Shown piece after piece: positions 29,169 through 38,001 of a DNA stretch of 64,000 bases; the first letter of the stretch is position 1, and every line of letters starts with the position of its first letter. Below the pieces are notes generated by a model, which saw nothing but the letters and a program-made list of their open reading frames with translations, was not told the origin of the DNA and made no database searches. The stretch is taken from the NCBI RefSeq assembly GCF_029844725.1, contig NZ_JAOCKJ010000007.1:124001-188000 (forward strand), read 5' to 3'. The position numbers were made by a program, and so were the translations under genes. Source of the DNA: Pantoea sp. GD03673 (GTDB taxonomy: Bacteria; Pseudomonadota; Gammaproteobacteria; Enterobacterales; Enterobacteriaceae).

Positions 29169-29393
29169 TTACTGACGGTAGGCTGTTTTAATCTGTTTGA
29201 TGGTATTGCTGAACACTTCCGCCTGAGGCTTGTCGCCCAGCGTCTGCACATAGCGTTCCATGTTAATAATCACTTTTCCGGCATCAGCCTGACCCATACC
29301 TTTAAGAATCAGGGTAATCATCATCTTCAGGCCCGCGATTTCATCCGCTAATTTCCGGGCTTCCTGGGAAGTTGCAAAATCTTCATCGCTCAT
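29169..29393 (-). CDS. yecF: YecF small protein (DUF2594)
   Basis: A 74-residue helical protein matching E. coli YecF: LADEIAGLKMMITLILKGMGQADAGKV and the C-terminal IKQIKTAYRQ. The ATG at 29391-29393 follows AAGGAGAAA. Function unknown. It is divergent from uvrY and convergent with phzI. Confidence 0.93.
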   Translation of the reverse strand: MSDEDFATSQEARKLADEIAGLKMMITLILKGMGQADAGKVIINMERYVQTLGDKPQAEVFSNTIKQIKTAYRQ

Positions 29394-29824
29394 GCGTTTC
29401 TCCTTGGTGAATAACAACGTGTCGGCAATCTGTCCGAACAGCAGTGCGTCAGTATATCACAGGGGCAGTAAGTTGCTGATGCGGCCGCTTCGCTTGATTA
29501 TAAAAGGCTGGTTTATCCAGTGTAATTAATCAATCGCTGTAAGTAATTACAGCCTTTCTCGGGTCAGGCGTCACGAGAGTGAACGGCGCTGAACCCTGAA
29601 GCGAGACGATGTTAATCAGCTGAATTAAATAGAGTTTGACGATGATTTCCCGATCCGTTTTTTTGTAAGAGAAGGCGGTTAAGCTCTTTCGGACGGGCCT
29701 GGCTGCAATCATGTAATGCCTGCACTGTTTTGCTTTGTTGATGTGCTTTTGAGGTAAAAGCGGGTATGATTGGTGCCTGAAATCGTGAATTGCTTCTTCT
29801 TTTTTAGCCTCTGGAGTTTCCCCG
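29394..29824. other. Intergenic region yecF / uvrY
   Basis: About 430 bases separate the divergent yecF and uvrY. Apart from the palindrome at 29536-29553 I see no coding region. A long uvrY leader is possible. Confidence 0.5.
29536..29553. promoter_or_regulatory. CTGTA-N6-TACAG palindrome between yecF and uvrY
   Basis: GCTGTAAGTAATTACAGC is a perfect 18-base palindrome except for its four-base centre. Its core CTGTA-N6-TACAG equals the lux-box core. It also has the CTG-N10-CAG spacing of a LexA box, but with four mismatches in the alternating TA centre and no LexA-type flanks. It is 272 bases from the uvrY start and 143 from yecF. Confidence 0.55.
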
Positions 29825-30484
29825 TTGATCAGTGTGCTTCTTGTTGATGACCATGAACTTGTCCGCGCGGGTATCCGTCGCATCCTGGAGGATGTCAAAG
29901 GTCTGGCCGTGGTCGGAGAGGTCAACTGTGGCGAGGATGCTGCCAGATGGTGCCGTGCCAATCAGGTTGATGTGATCCTCATGGACATGAACATGCCGGG
30001 GATCGGCGGACTGGAGGCGACGCGCAAAATCGTGCGTTACAATCCCGATATCAAAATCATTATGCTGACCATTCACACGGAAAATCCGCTGCCTGCAAAA
30101 GTCATGCAGGCGGGTGCTGCCGGTTACCTCAGTAAAGGTGCTGCGCCCCAGGAAGTGATTAATGCGATTCGCTCGGTGAATGCCGGCCAGCGCTACATCG
30201 CGTCAGACATTGCTCAGCAGATGGCGCTGAGCCAGATTGAGCCGCAAAAAGCGGAATCCCCCTTTAGCTGTTTGTCGGAAAGGGAATTGCAGATTATGCT
30301 GATGATCACCCGAGGACAAAAGGTGACGGAAATTTCCGAGCAGTTAAATCTCAGTCCTAAAACCGTTAACAGTTACCGCTACCGGATGTTCAGTAAGCTG
30401 AATATCAGTGGCGACGTCGAGTTAACGCATCTGGCCATTCGACATGGCCTCTATAATGCGGAGCCGTTAATCAGTAGTGAATGA
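29825..30484 (+). CDS. uvrY: UvrY response regulator
   Basis: Response regulator of the BarA-UvrY system, activator of the csrB/csrC sRNAs. The 219-residue protein has a receiver domain with DD at 8-9, the phospho-acceptor Asp in [10 protein letters not shown] and the Lys in LSKGAA. A LuxR-type HTH follows ([25 protein letters not shown]). Translation starts at TTG 29825 with CTGGAG upstream, a weak start. The end overlaps uvrC by 8 bases. Confidence 0.96.
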   Translation: MISVLLVDDHELVRAGIRRILEDVKGLAVVGEVNCGEDAARWCRANQVDVILMDMNMPGIGGLEATRKIVRYNPDIKIIMLTIHTENPLPAKVMQAGAAGYLSKGAAPQEVINAIRSVNAGQRYIASDIAQQMALSQIEPQKAESPFSCLSERELQIMLMITRGQKVTEISEQLNLSPKTVNSYRYRMFSKLNISGDVELTHLAIRHGLYNAEPLISSE

Positions 30485-32309
30485 CGTTTTTGATTCCAAA
30501 GCCTTTCTGAGTACGGTAACCAGCAAACCCGGTGTTTACCGCATGTATGACGCCTCAGGCACCGTCATTTATGTGGGCAAAGCCAAAGACCTGAAGAAGC
30601 GCCTGACCAGCTACTTCCGCGCCCAGGTCGGCAGCCGCAAAACCGAAGCGCTGGTAAGCAATATCCAGCACATCGATGTCACCGTTACCCATACCGAAAC
30701 CGAAGCGCTGCTGCTTGAGCATAACTACATCAAGCTCTATCAGCCGCGCTATAATGTACTGCTGCGCGACGATAAATCGTATCCTTACATCTTTCTCAGC
30801 AGTGATACCCATCCGCGGCTGGCCATGCACCGTGGCGCAAAGCATGCCAAAGGCGAATACTTTGGCCCGTTTCCCAACGGCTATGCGGTACGTGAAACGC
30901 TGGGCCTGCTGCAAAAAGTCTTTCCTGTCCGCCAGTGCGAAAACAGCGTCTACCGCAATCGCTCCCGTCCCTGTCTGCAATATCAGATAGGTCGCTGTCT
31001 TGGCCCCTGTGTTGCAGGCCTGGTTAGTGAGGAGGAGTATGCTCAGCAGACCGATTACGTGCGTCTGTTTTTGGCCGGTAAAGACGACCAGGTACTCAAC
31101 CAGCTGGTCAAACGTATGGAAGAGGCGAGCGTGGGTCTGCGCTTCGAAGAAGCTGCACGACTGCGCGATCAGATTCAGGCCGTACGACGGATCACTGAAA
31201 AGCAGTTTGTCTCTAATCAGGGTGATGACCTTGATGTGATGGGTGTGGCTTATGACGCGGGTATGGCCTGCCTTCATGTGCTGTTTATCCGTCAGGGCAA
31301 AGTGCTGGGCAGCCGCAGCTATTTCCCGAAGGTGCCGGTGGATACCGATCTGGCCGAGGTGGTGCAGACCTTTGTCGGGCAGTTCTATCTGCAGGGTAGC
31401 GAAGCACGCACGCTGCCAGGGGATATTCTGCTGGACTTCACCTTGCCGGAGCGCGAACTGCTGGCGGAGTCGCTCAGTGCGCTGGCGGGACGTCGGGTGA
31501 ATATTCAGAGCAAGCCGCGTGGCGATCGTGCCCGGTATCTTAAACTGGCGCGTACCAACGCCGCGACGGCGTTAACCACGCGCCTGTCACAGCACTCCAC
31601 CATTCATCAGCGGCTGATGGCACTGGCGGAGTTTCTTGAGCTCGACAGGATTACACGCATGGAGTGTTTCGATATCAGCCACACGATGGGTGAGCAGACC
31701 ATCGCCTCCTGCGTGGTGTTTGACCAGAATGGTCCGCTGCGTGCCGACTATCGTCGCTATAACATCAGCGGCATTACGCCGGGCGATGATTACGCTGCCA
31801 TGAATCAGGTGCTGCGACGCCGGTATGGTAAAGCGATTGAAGAAGATAAAATCCCGGATGTGATTCTGATCGATGGCGGTAAAGGTCAGCTCTCTCAGGC
31901 GAAACAGGTTTTTGCGGAGCTGGATGTCCCCTGGGATAAGAACCGGCCTATTCTGCTCGGCGTCGCAAAAGGCAGCGATCGCAAAGCCGGTCTGGAGACG
32001 CTCTTTTTTGAAGCCGAAGGTGAGGGCGTTTCGCTGCCACCGGATGCGCCCGCGCTGCATGTGATTCAGCATATTCGTGACGATGCTCACAATCATGCGA
32101 TTTCGGGCCACCGTAAAAAACGGGCTAAAGTAAAGAACACCAGCGCACTGGAAAGCATCGAAGGGGTAGGGCCGAAACGGCGTCAGCAACTGCTCAAGTA
32201 CATGGGAGGCCTGCAACCGCTGATGAATGCGTCGGTGGAGGAGATCGCCAATGTACCCGGCATCTCACACGCGCTGGCAGAAAAAATATACTACTCCCTG
32301 AAACACTAG
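30477..32309 (+). CDS. uvrC: UvrC excinuclease subunit
   Basis: Nucleotide-excision-repair nuclease of 610 residues that makes both incisions with UvrB. The N-terminal GIY-YIG domain ([20 protein letters not shown]), the UVR domain (about 204-239, [15 protein letters not shown]), the RNase H-like C-terminal nuclease ([20 protein letters not shown]) and terminal tandem HhH ([15 protein letters not shown]) are all intact. It starts with GTG 30477 inside the end of uvrY, so translation is likely coupled. Confidence 0.97.
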   Translation: MNDVFDSKAFLSTVTSKPGVYRMYDASGTVIYVGKAKDLKKRLTSYFRAQVGSRKTEALVSNIQHIDVTVTHTETEALLLEHNYIKLYQPRYNVLLRDDKSYPYIFLSSDTHPRLAMHRGAKHAKGEYFGPFPNGYAVRETLGLLQKVFPVRQCENSVYRNRSRPCLQYQIGRCLGPCVAGLVSEEEYAQQTDYVRLFLAGKDDQVLNQLVKRMEEASVGLRFEEAARLRDQIQAVRRITEKQFVSNQGDDLDVMGVAYDAGMACLHVLFIRQGKVLGSRSYFPKVPVDTDLAEVVQTFVGQFYLQGSEARTLPGDILLDFTLPERELLAESLSALAGRRVNIQSKPRGDRARYLKLARTNAATALTTRLSQHSTIHQRLMALAEFLELDRITRMECFDISHTMGEQTIASCVVFDQNGPLRADYRRYNISGITPGDDYAAMNQVLRRRYGKAIEEDKIPDVILIDGGKGQLSQAKQVFAELDVPWDKNRPILLGVAKGSDRKAGLETLFFEAEGEGVSLPPDAPALHVIQHIRDDAHNHAISGHRKKRAKVKNTSALESIEGVGPKRRQQLLKYMGGLQPLMNASVEEIANVPGISHALAEKIYYSLKH

Positions 32310-32378
32310 CATTGAAACGGGGGGGGCAATGTAGGAACATAGGTTAAATTCTACCTATATCCAGACAGTTACCGGCAT

Positions 32379-32927
32379 ATGCAATTAAACATCCCGACGT
32401 GTCTCACCCTGTTTCGAGTCGTGCTCATCCCGTTCTTTGTGCTGGCTTTCTATCTGCCGTTCACCTGGGCGCCGCTGGCTACCGCACTGATTTTTGTTTT
32501 TGCGGCCATTACCGACTGGTTTGATGGCTTTCTGGCGCGCCGCTGGAAACAGACGACGCGCTTTGGTGCGTTTCTCGATCCGGTAGCGGATAAAGTGATG
32601 GTGGCGATTGCGCTGGTGCTGGTGGCGGAATATTTCCACGCGTGGTGGATTACGTTGCCCGCCGCCACCATGATTGCCCGTGAGATCATTATCTCTGCGC
32701 TGCGTGAATGGATGGCAGAGATTGGCAAACGCAGCAGCGTGTCGGTTTCCTGGATTGGTAAGGTGAAAACCACTGCGCAGATGTTCTCTCTGTTTGCCTT
32801 GCTGTGGCGTCCTGATGCCACCGTTGTGGCGGTTGGCGTGGTAGCGTTATACATTGCTGCGGTGCTGACTTTCTGGTCAATGTTCCAGTATTTAAGCGCC
32901 GCACGCGGCGATCTGCTCGAACCGTGA
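32379..32927 (+). CDS. pgsA: Phosphatidylglycerophosphate synthase
   Basis: Transfers the phosphatidyl group from CDP-diacylglycerol to glycerol-3-phosphate, the first step to phosphatidylglycerol. The 182-residue membrane protein has the CDP-alcohol phosphotransferase signature [27 protein letters not shown] (D-G-x2-A-R-x8-G-x3-D-x3-D) near 47-70. It follows uvrC by 69 bases, as in E. coli. Confidence 0.96.
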   Translation: MQLNIPTCLTLFRVVLIPFFVLAFYLPFTWAPLATALIFVFAAITDWFDGFLARRWKQTTRFGAFLDPVADKVMVAIALVLVAEYFHAWWITLPAATMIAREIIISALREWMAEIGKRSSVSVSWIGKVKTTAQMFSLFALLWRPDATVVAVGVVALYIAAVLTFWSMFQYLSAARGDLLEP

Positions 32928-32977
32928 TCGATACGATTTAAAAAGCAGCAAACGGACACGCTGTGAGGATAATTTTA

Positions 32978-33005
32978 TTGACTCATTGCGTCATCTAAGT
33001 AGAAT
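32978..33005 (+). promoter_or_regulatory. Promoter of the tRNA Gly-Cys-Leu operon
   Basis: TTGACT, a 16-base spacer and TAGAAT, located 75 bases upstream of the first tRNA. Confidence 0.7.
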
Positions 33006-33079
33006 GCATCGCATCGAACGGCAGCCAGGCTGCCAGAAGATAAATAAAATCAGCAGGTTCGACGAAATTGCTGAAAATT

Positions 33080-33155
<76 letters not shown>

Positions 33156-33195
33156 GATTCGCAGGTCAGGTTAACCTGACGGCACATCAGTTTAA

Positions 33196-33269
33196 GGCGC
33201 GTTGGCAGAGTGGCTATGCAGCGGATTGCAAATCCGTGTACCTCGGTTCGACTCCGGGACGCGCCTCCA
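33196..33269 (+). tRNA. cysT: tRNA-Cys(GCA)
   Basis: 74 nt with encoded CCA. GGCGCGT pairs with ACGCGCC, and the anticodon loop ATTGCAAAT gives GCA. Second gene of the operon. Confidence 0.98.
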
Positions 33270-33279
33270 GTTACACCCT

Positions 33280-33366
33280 GCCCGGGTGGTGAAATCGGTA
33301 GACACAAGGGATTTAAAATCCCTCGATCGTAAGGTCGTGCGGGTTCAAGTCCCGCCCCGGGCACCA
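33280..33366 (+). tRNA. leuZ: tRNA-Leu(UAA)
   Basis: 87-nt class II tRNA with long variable arm and encoded CCA. GCCCGGG pairs with CCCGGGC, and the anticodon TAA lies in the loop TTTAAAA. Third gene of the operon. Confidence 0.98.
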
Positions 33367-33418
33367 TATTTCTGCCGAAGAAAAAAGAATAAATCAAAGC
33401 AATATGCAGTAATGTCGT

Positions 33419-33441
33419 AACCGCCCAGGGGCGGTTTTTTT
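33419..33441 (+). terminator. Terminator of the tRNA operon
   Basis: AACCGCC-CAGG-GGCGGTT followed by TTTTTT, about 50 bases after leuZ. Confidence 0.9.
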
Positions 33442-33498
33442 GTGCCTGCTATCTGACGTCACAGCCGCTGAACACGGGTTTAGCATTCTCCACTGCCA

Positions 33499-33756
33499 TC
33501 AATCCCGGGAGCTGAACACCAGCTGCTCATCCGTGTTACTGACCAGAACCATTCGTTGCGCCTCTCCACTGGATGAAACAAAGGTCACTTCATGCCCGAT
33601 GCTGATAGCATCAAAGGCATCCGTTGGCTGCGACTGCTTCTGAATCTCCAGTACCATCCGGGACGGAAAGGGCTTGTCGTTGACCGTATCCAGACGATAG
33701 CTGGCGGTGAAATTCAGTTCGGGTTGATCAACCACGTAGAATTGTCCTGAAGGCAT
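33499..33756 (-). CDS. Unknown small protein, 85 residues
   Basis: I do not recognise this gene. The ATG at 33754-33756 follows AGAGGTGAAG at good spacing; a GTG three codons earlier is possible. The product is soluble, with alternating beta-type segments (GQFYVVDQPELNFTASYRL, HEVTFVSSSGEAQRMVLVS) and no signal or membrane segment. It stands alone between the tRNA operon terminator and the tRNA-like element. Confidence 0.55.
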   Translation of the reverse strand: MPSGQFYVVDQPELNFTASYRLDTVNDKPFPSRMVLEIQKQSQPTDAFDAISIGHEVTFVSSSGEAQRMVLVSNTDEQLVFSSRD

Positions 33757-33966
33757 AGTCTTCACCTCTGTATAAATTTGGCCATAAATTCTGACCGGAA
33801 CAGGCTGCCTGAAATTTAAGGTTAGCTGAATAATCCATGCCTGTGAGTGCCCGCGCCTTGTTTTTGGGTGCAGGCACCAATTGCTGAATATACCTGCCGC
33901 TTGCGCTTGTCTGTTCAGAAAGGAGCACTAACCTTGTTTACATCGTGTACTTTTCTGGTAAACGCT

Positions 33967-34042
33967 TCGGGCATGGTATAAAGGTATTACTGCAACTCTT
34001 AATGGGTTGACGATGCGGGTTCAATTCCTGCTGCCCGGTCCA
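33967..34042 (+). tRNA. Degenerate tRNA-Gly-like sequence (probable tRNA pseudogene)
   Basis: 76 nt that fold as a class I tRNA ending in TCCA. The acceptor TCGGGCA pairs with TGCCCGG (first pair T-G), the D-arm is GTATAAAGGTATTAC, the anticodon stem CAACT pairs with GGTTG, and the T-arm GCGGGTTCAATTCCTGC is intact. The body resembles tRNA-Gly(UCC) (glyT), including discriminator T. The anticodon loop is CTTAATG, giving TAA instead of TCC, with T rather than purine at position 37. Glycine identity bases C35 and C36 are lost, so normal charging is unlikely. Confidence 0.68.
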
Positions 34043-34206
34043 ACTCCTGCCACTTTCCAACGCCCGTTTTCCCGGCCACAACATACCCCATTACATCTGA
34101 TTTCACGCATTTTTGCGGCCTGCATCGAATTCTGTAACCTGTTGAAACAGGCCGGCTTACCGTAAAGTAAAAGGTATGGTTTACCGTCGCAGAGAAGTTA
34201 ACGCCA
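34043..34206. other. Short gene-free stretch upstream of the LacI-like gene
   Basis: It contains an imperfect inverted repeat, CCTGTTGAAACAGG (34138-34151), and stops in all plus frames. This rules out an in-frame DNA-binding domain for the gene that follows. Confidence 0.5.
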
Positions 34207-35052
34207 ATGACAAAAGCTTTCACGCCTGATTTAACGTTATCGCCTTTACCCCCGGTTATTGGCGTTGTCGCCAGTCAGGTGCGCCATTCCTGTCAACAGA
34301 AAATGCTGGATGAGGTGACGCGCCAGCTCAACGCGCGGGGTGTTATCACGGTGCTGCTGAATGCCGACACCGACGAGGCAATGACAGCACTCATCCGTCA
34401 GGCCACGCCCCTTGCGCTGCGGGGGTTGCTGTTATTACCCGGAAACAAAGTTATCAATGCCTGCAATCTGCCGGTGCTGGCGATCGACGCTGAGCCTGAA
34501 CTGCAGGCGGATGCGCTGCGGGCAGGGGAAGTGACCGCAGCACTACTGCTTACGCAGGGGCATCAGCGGTTTGGTTTTATGCAGAGTCAGCCTGATGACA
34601 TCGCACAAAAACAGGGCTACTGCACCACGCTACAGGCGGCGGGCAGGACGCTGGACGCTGAACTGACTGCGGGCAGTGACGATCGTGACGGCGCTTATCT
34701 GGCGATGATGCATTATCTGAAAAAGACCCGCGCCGCTGAACGTATTCAGGCGCTCTTCTGTGAAAGCGATCGGCTGGCGTTTGGTGCGATACAGGCAGTA
34801 CGCGATTTCGGTCAGGGTGCTTATCTTGCAGTGGCTGGATTTGGTGACAGTGAGGAAGCACACAGTCCGACCTGGCATCTGACCAGCTGGTCACCTGATA
34901 TCAGGCAGATCATTGGCAGCGCGTTAGATCGCTGGCTGGGGGAACCGGCAATAAGCAGCGGTGGAAAAGGGCAATTGCAGCAGCGTCACTCCCATTCTGG
35001 CAAAGTCCTGCCGGGTGAAATGTCAGCCTGCGGCTGCGCCTTTCGGCACTAG
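34207..35052 (+). CDS. LacI/GalR-like ligand-binding domain protein lacking HTH
   Basis: A 281-residue protein that begins directly with the periplasmic-binding-like core of LacI-family regulators: PVIGVVASQVRHSCQQKMLDEV, ALLLTQGHQRFGFMQSQPDD, a R-x-G-Y segment with GYCTTLQAAGR, and ALFCESDRLAFGAIQAVRD. The usual 55-60-residue N-terminal helix-turn-helix and hinge are missing, and the upstream DNA cannot encode them in frame. It has no signal peptide, so it is probably cytosolic. A Cys- and His-containing tail (MSACGCAFRH) is unusual. Confidence 0.7.
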   Translation: MTKAFTPDLTLSPLPPVIGVVASQVRHSCQQKMLDEVTRQLNARGVITVLLNADTDEAMTALIRQATPLALRGLLLLPGNKVINACNLPVLAIDAEPELQADALRAGEVTAALLLTQGHQRFGFMQSQPDDIAQKQGYCTTLQAAGRTLDAELTAGSDDRDGAYLAMMHYLKKTRAAERIQALFCESDRLAFGAIQAVRDFGQGAYLAVAGFGDSEEAHSPTWHLTSWSPDIRQIIGSALDRWLGEPAISSGGKGQLQQRHSHSGKVLPGEMSACGCAFRH

Positions 35053-35084
35053 CCAGCCTGCGGGACAGGCTGGCCTGAAACACA

Positions 35085-35276
35085 TTATCCCTGCGGTTGT
35101 CCTGCCGGGCCGACACCACCCGGTGCGCCAACCGGCTGCTGTCCGCTTGGGGGTGGAGGTGCGTCTTTGCCTGGCGGCGGCGGTGGTGGGGCCTCTCTGC
35201 CCGGCGGTGGCGGCGCACAGGCGGTAAGGGTAGCAAGGATAGCCAGCGTCGATAACAGGTAAGCCGTACGTTTCAT
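35085..35276 (-). CDS. Small proline-rich lipoprotein
   Basis: A 63-residue product with a lipoprotein signal (MKRTAYLLSTLAILATLTAC, lipobox Cys20). The mature part is almost only Pro, Gly and Ala with PPPP runs (APPPPPPGKDAPPPPSG). No catalytic domain. Likely an envelope lipoprotein of unknown role. Convergent with the LacI-like gene. Confidence 0.72.
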   Translation of the reverse strand: MKRTAYLLSTLAILATLTACAPPPPGREAPPPPPPGKDAPPPPSGQQPVGAPGGVGPAGQPQG

Positions 35277-35469
35277 CGTAATTCCCTGATCAGGTAAGCG
35301 GAACGTAAAGTATAGAGAATCGCCAAAAAATCGCGCAGTCAGTGATGAACACGCGATACGTTTCGTAAATTAACGGCGATTATTTGAGACGCCTCTCAAC
35401 TCCTGCAAGCTGAGCATGCGTCGCGGGCAGGAGCACGCTAAGGTAGCGCTTCATTTAAGAGGAGTCGTT

Positions 35470-35667
35470 ATGAATGGCATTATGAAGTTCGTCCGCGGCT
35501 GGCTGGTGTTCTCTGTACTGTGGGGCGTATTCATGTGGTTTATGTCATGGCAGCAGCAGGGTAAAGAGCCGGGTCTGGCGATTCTGACAAGTCTCTACGC
35601 CGGTTTAATTTATCAGGCGCTGATTACCATGGTAGGCCGCTACCGGGCGCGACGGCAACAGGCTTAA
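35470..35667 (+). CDS. Small inner-membrane protein, 65 residues
   Basis: AGGAGTCGTT precedes the ATG at 35470. Two hydrophobic segments (WLVFSVLWGVFMWFM and a second around AILTSLYAGLIYQALITMV) and a basic C-terminus RYRARRQQ are visible. The family is not recognised with confidence. Confidence 0.7.
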   Translation: MNGIMKFVRGWLVFSVLWGVFMWFMSWQQQGKEPGLAILTSLYAGLIYQALITMVGRYRARRQQA

Positions 35668-35704
35668 AGCGTACTGCTGCCAGAGTGGCAGCAGTACGCA
35701 GTTG

Positions 35705-37210
35705 TTAGCCGAAATTACCGGTCAGGCGCTGATGGAAATCAGTGCTGCGCGGATCCAGCCCCTCAATTGTCACCTCTGCACCATAACGCTGATAGCGGTA
35801 CTCAATGCCATCCAGTGCCGCGACGCTGGATGCATCCCAGATCTGTGCGTGGGTTAAATCGATGGTCACCTTTTTCGGGTCATGGGCATAATCGAAATGC
35901 TCAAACAGATCGTTGCTGCTGGCAAAGAACAGCGGACCGCGCACCACATAGCGCACTGAGCTGCCATCTTCGCTCAGCTGGCGTTCCGCATGGATAACGT
36001 GCGCGATACGGCGGGCAAACAGCAGCATCGCCAGGATGACCCCACACAGCACGCCCAGCGCCAGATTACCTGTCCAGACAGTGACGGCCACCGTCAGCAC
36101 CATAATCAGCGTCTCTGACCAGGGCATACGTTTCAGGGTGGCAGGCTGCAGGCTATGCCAGTTAACGGTTTTCACTGCTACAACCATCATGATCCCAGCC
36201 AGCACTACCATCGGGATTTGCGCCATGATACGGCTCAGTCCGGTCACCAGTAACAGCAGCACCAGACCGGCGGCTACGGTGGATACACGGCTGCGCGCCC
36301 GGCCCAGCTCAACGTTGACAATGGTCTGGCCTATCATCGCGCACCCTGCGATCCCGCCATAAAAACCAGCGAAAATATTTGCTACCCCAAGGCCCCAGGA
36401 TTCACGCCACTTACTGGAGGGCGTATCGGTCAGGTCATCAACCAGTTTAGCGGTCAGCAGTGACTCCATCAGCCCGACAAAGGCGATGCTCAGTGCGGTG
36501 GGCCAGATGATCTGCAGGGTCTGCAGGTTCAGCGGCACCAGCAGGCTGTTAAAACCGGGCAGGCCGGGACTCATTGGCCCTTCATCCCCGACGTTCGGCA
36601 TGCGATAGCCCATTAACAGCGCGACGCCTGTCACAACCACAATAGCGACCAGAGGAGAAGGAACACTCTTTACCAGGTGCGGCAACAGCAGCACGATAGC
36701 CAGGGTGACAGCAAAGAAGATCCAGACCAGAGAAGATTGCCCCCAGACGTGCGGCACCTGGGCAAAGAAAATCAGCACGCCGAGCGCATTCACAAATCCC
36801 AGCATCACCGAGCGGGGAATATAGCGCATCATGCGCGCCAGACCGGCCACGCCAAACAGAATCTGAATCACGCCGCCCATTACGACCGCGGGCAGAATAT
36901 ATTCCACGCCGTGCAGATGGACCATTGGCCCGATAACCAGCGCCACGGAGCCCGCAGCCGCCGTGACCATTGCCGGACGACCGCCCAGTATCGACAGGGT
37001 CAGGCAGAGCACCACCGAGGCGACCAGACTGACTTTAGGGTCAACACCGGCAATAACGGAAAAGGAGATCACTTCAGGGATCAGCGCCAGCGCGGTAATA
37101 ACACCGGCCAGGCATTCGCGGGTCAGCAGTGCAGGCGAACGCAGAACGCGCCCCACACTGATATCGCCCGCCACAACGTCGGTTGCGGCAACATCATTGG
37201 TTTGAGTCAT
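35705..37210 (-). CDS. SulP-family anion transporter with STAS domain
   Basis: A 501-residue SLC26/SulP-type transporter. The transmembrane region carries LTRECLAGVITALALIPEVISFSVIAGVDP at its start and AGCAMIGQTIVNVELGRARSRVST later. A C-terminal STAS domain (about 410-495) includes the VTIDLTHAQIWDASSVAALDG motif. Likely substrates are sulfate, bicarbonate or dicarboxylates; sequence alone does not decide. Confidence 0.9.
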   Translation of the reverse strand: MTQTNDVAATDVVAGDISVGRVLRSPALLTRECLAGVITALALIPEVISFSVIAGVDPKVSLVASVVLCLTLSILGGRPAMVTAAAGSVALVIGPMVHLHGVEYILPAVVMGGVIQILFGVAGLARMMRYIPRSVMLGFVNALGVLIFFAQVPHVWGQSSLVWIFFAVTLAIVLLLPHLVKSVPSPLVAIVVVTGVALLMGYRMPNVGDEGPMSPGLPGFNSLLVPLNLQTLQIIWPTALSIAFVGLMESLLTAKLVDDLTDTPSSKWRESWGLGVANIFAGFYGGIAGCAMIGQTIVNVELGRARSRVSTVAAGLVLLLLVTGLSRIMAQIPMVVLAGIMMVVAVKTVNWHSLQPATLKRMPWSETLIMVLTVAVTVWTGNLALGVLCGVILAMLLFARRIAHVIHAERQLSEDGSSVRYVVRGPLFFASSNDLFEHFDYAHDPKKVTIDLTHAQIWDASSVAALDGIEYRYQRYGAEVTIEGLDPRSTDFHQRLTGNFG

Positions 37211-37348
37211 AAAGTTTTGCAGGCTCTTTAGTTGTTTTGCTCCCGCGCGAAGGGCGGGAAAATCAGGATAACGATGAGGGGCAGATAGTACCGGGCGGCT
37301 GGCGAAGATGCCAGAAAAAGGCAGAGGACTCCTTCCGTAGAGTCGCGA

Positions 37349-37609
37349 TTACAGTGAAAAATCGTCCGGGGTTTTATGGACCACCAGGTCAAGCAGCTGT
37401 CGGTAGATGTCCAGCATCTCCCTTTCGCTCTCCAGTTCCAGCCGGTGAATAAGCTTTGAGATAATGGCTTTATTATTCACTGGCATACCTGACTGCAAAA
37501 TTTCTGCAACAAGGATGCCCAGCATTTCCATCTCGCTGGCTGGCTTATTGGCTGCAGGATTAAAATAATCAGCGATTTCCTGATTGGTCCGGGGAAGAAC
37601 AGTTTGCAT
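37349..37609 (-). CDS. YmgB/AriR-family biofilm/acid-resistance protein
   Basis: An 86-residue helical protein with the YmgB/AriR pattern: IADYFN at the start, MLGILVAEILQSGMPVNNKAIISKLIHRLE in the middle and LLDLVV near the end. In E. coli the family members YmgB (AriR), YcgZ and YmgA act in biofilm and acid resistance through the Rcs/BluR circuits. No blue-light regulator lies nearby. Confidence 0.75.
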   Translation of the reverse strand: MQTVLPRTNQEIADYFNPAANKPASEMEMLGILVAEILQSGMPVNNKAIISKLIHRLELESEREMLDIYRQLLDLVVHKTPDDFSL

Positions 37610-38001
37610 GTGTAAGCCCTTCAGAACAGCCCGATTCCGGTTCGGATGTCAGGACAAAAACGATCAAAAAAACCATCACATGGACAGATGCGATGGTACC
37701 AGCTTCAAATATTGAGCAGATAAAAATAACCTCTGAAGGTGGAAATCCACTGACACCTTCAGAGGCGACGCAAGTGCATCATTCGTTACAGAGTCGCATG
37801 ACAACTCATGGCAGTAAACTTATACAATGAAGGGCAATCTGTACAATCGGATCCTTTGACAAAATGTGCTATTGATAACTTATCAGCAAGTTATAAGGAA
37901 TATTCCGAACAAAAATCTGTACAGGTAACCTATACAACGACGGCGCTGGCGGGCGGAACGGCAGAGGCAAGGGAAGCTGCAGCCCGCTTCCCGCTGAAAA
38001 A
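37610..38001. other. Gene-poor stretch with a long inverted repeat
   Basis: Nearly 400 bases. A 65-codon plus-strand frame at 37808-38005 exists but has no ribosome site, no family and ends inside the neighbouring gene. The main feature is the inverted repeat at 37730-37765. Confidence 0.45.
37730..37765 (-). terminator. 12-bp inverted repeat, possible minus-strand terminator
   Basis: CCTCTGAAGGTG and CACCTTCAGAGG form a perfect 12-bp stem with a 12-base loop. On the minus strand it is followed by TTATTTTTATC, which resembles a terminator tail. The nearest upstream minus-strand gene ends about 240 bases away. Confidence 0.5.

Noticed and set aside
29536..29553. SOS (LexA) box for uvrY-uvrC
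   Set aside because: Spacing fits, but the centre has four mismatches and the flanks are wrong; the lux-box reading is preferred though not proven.
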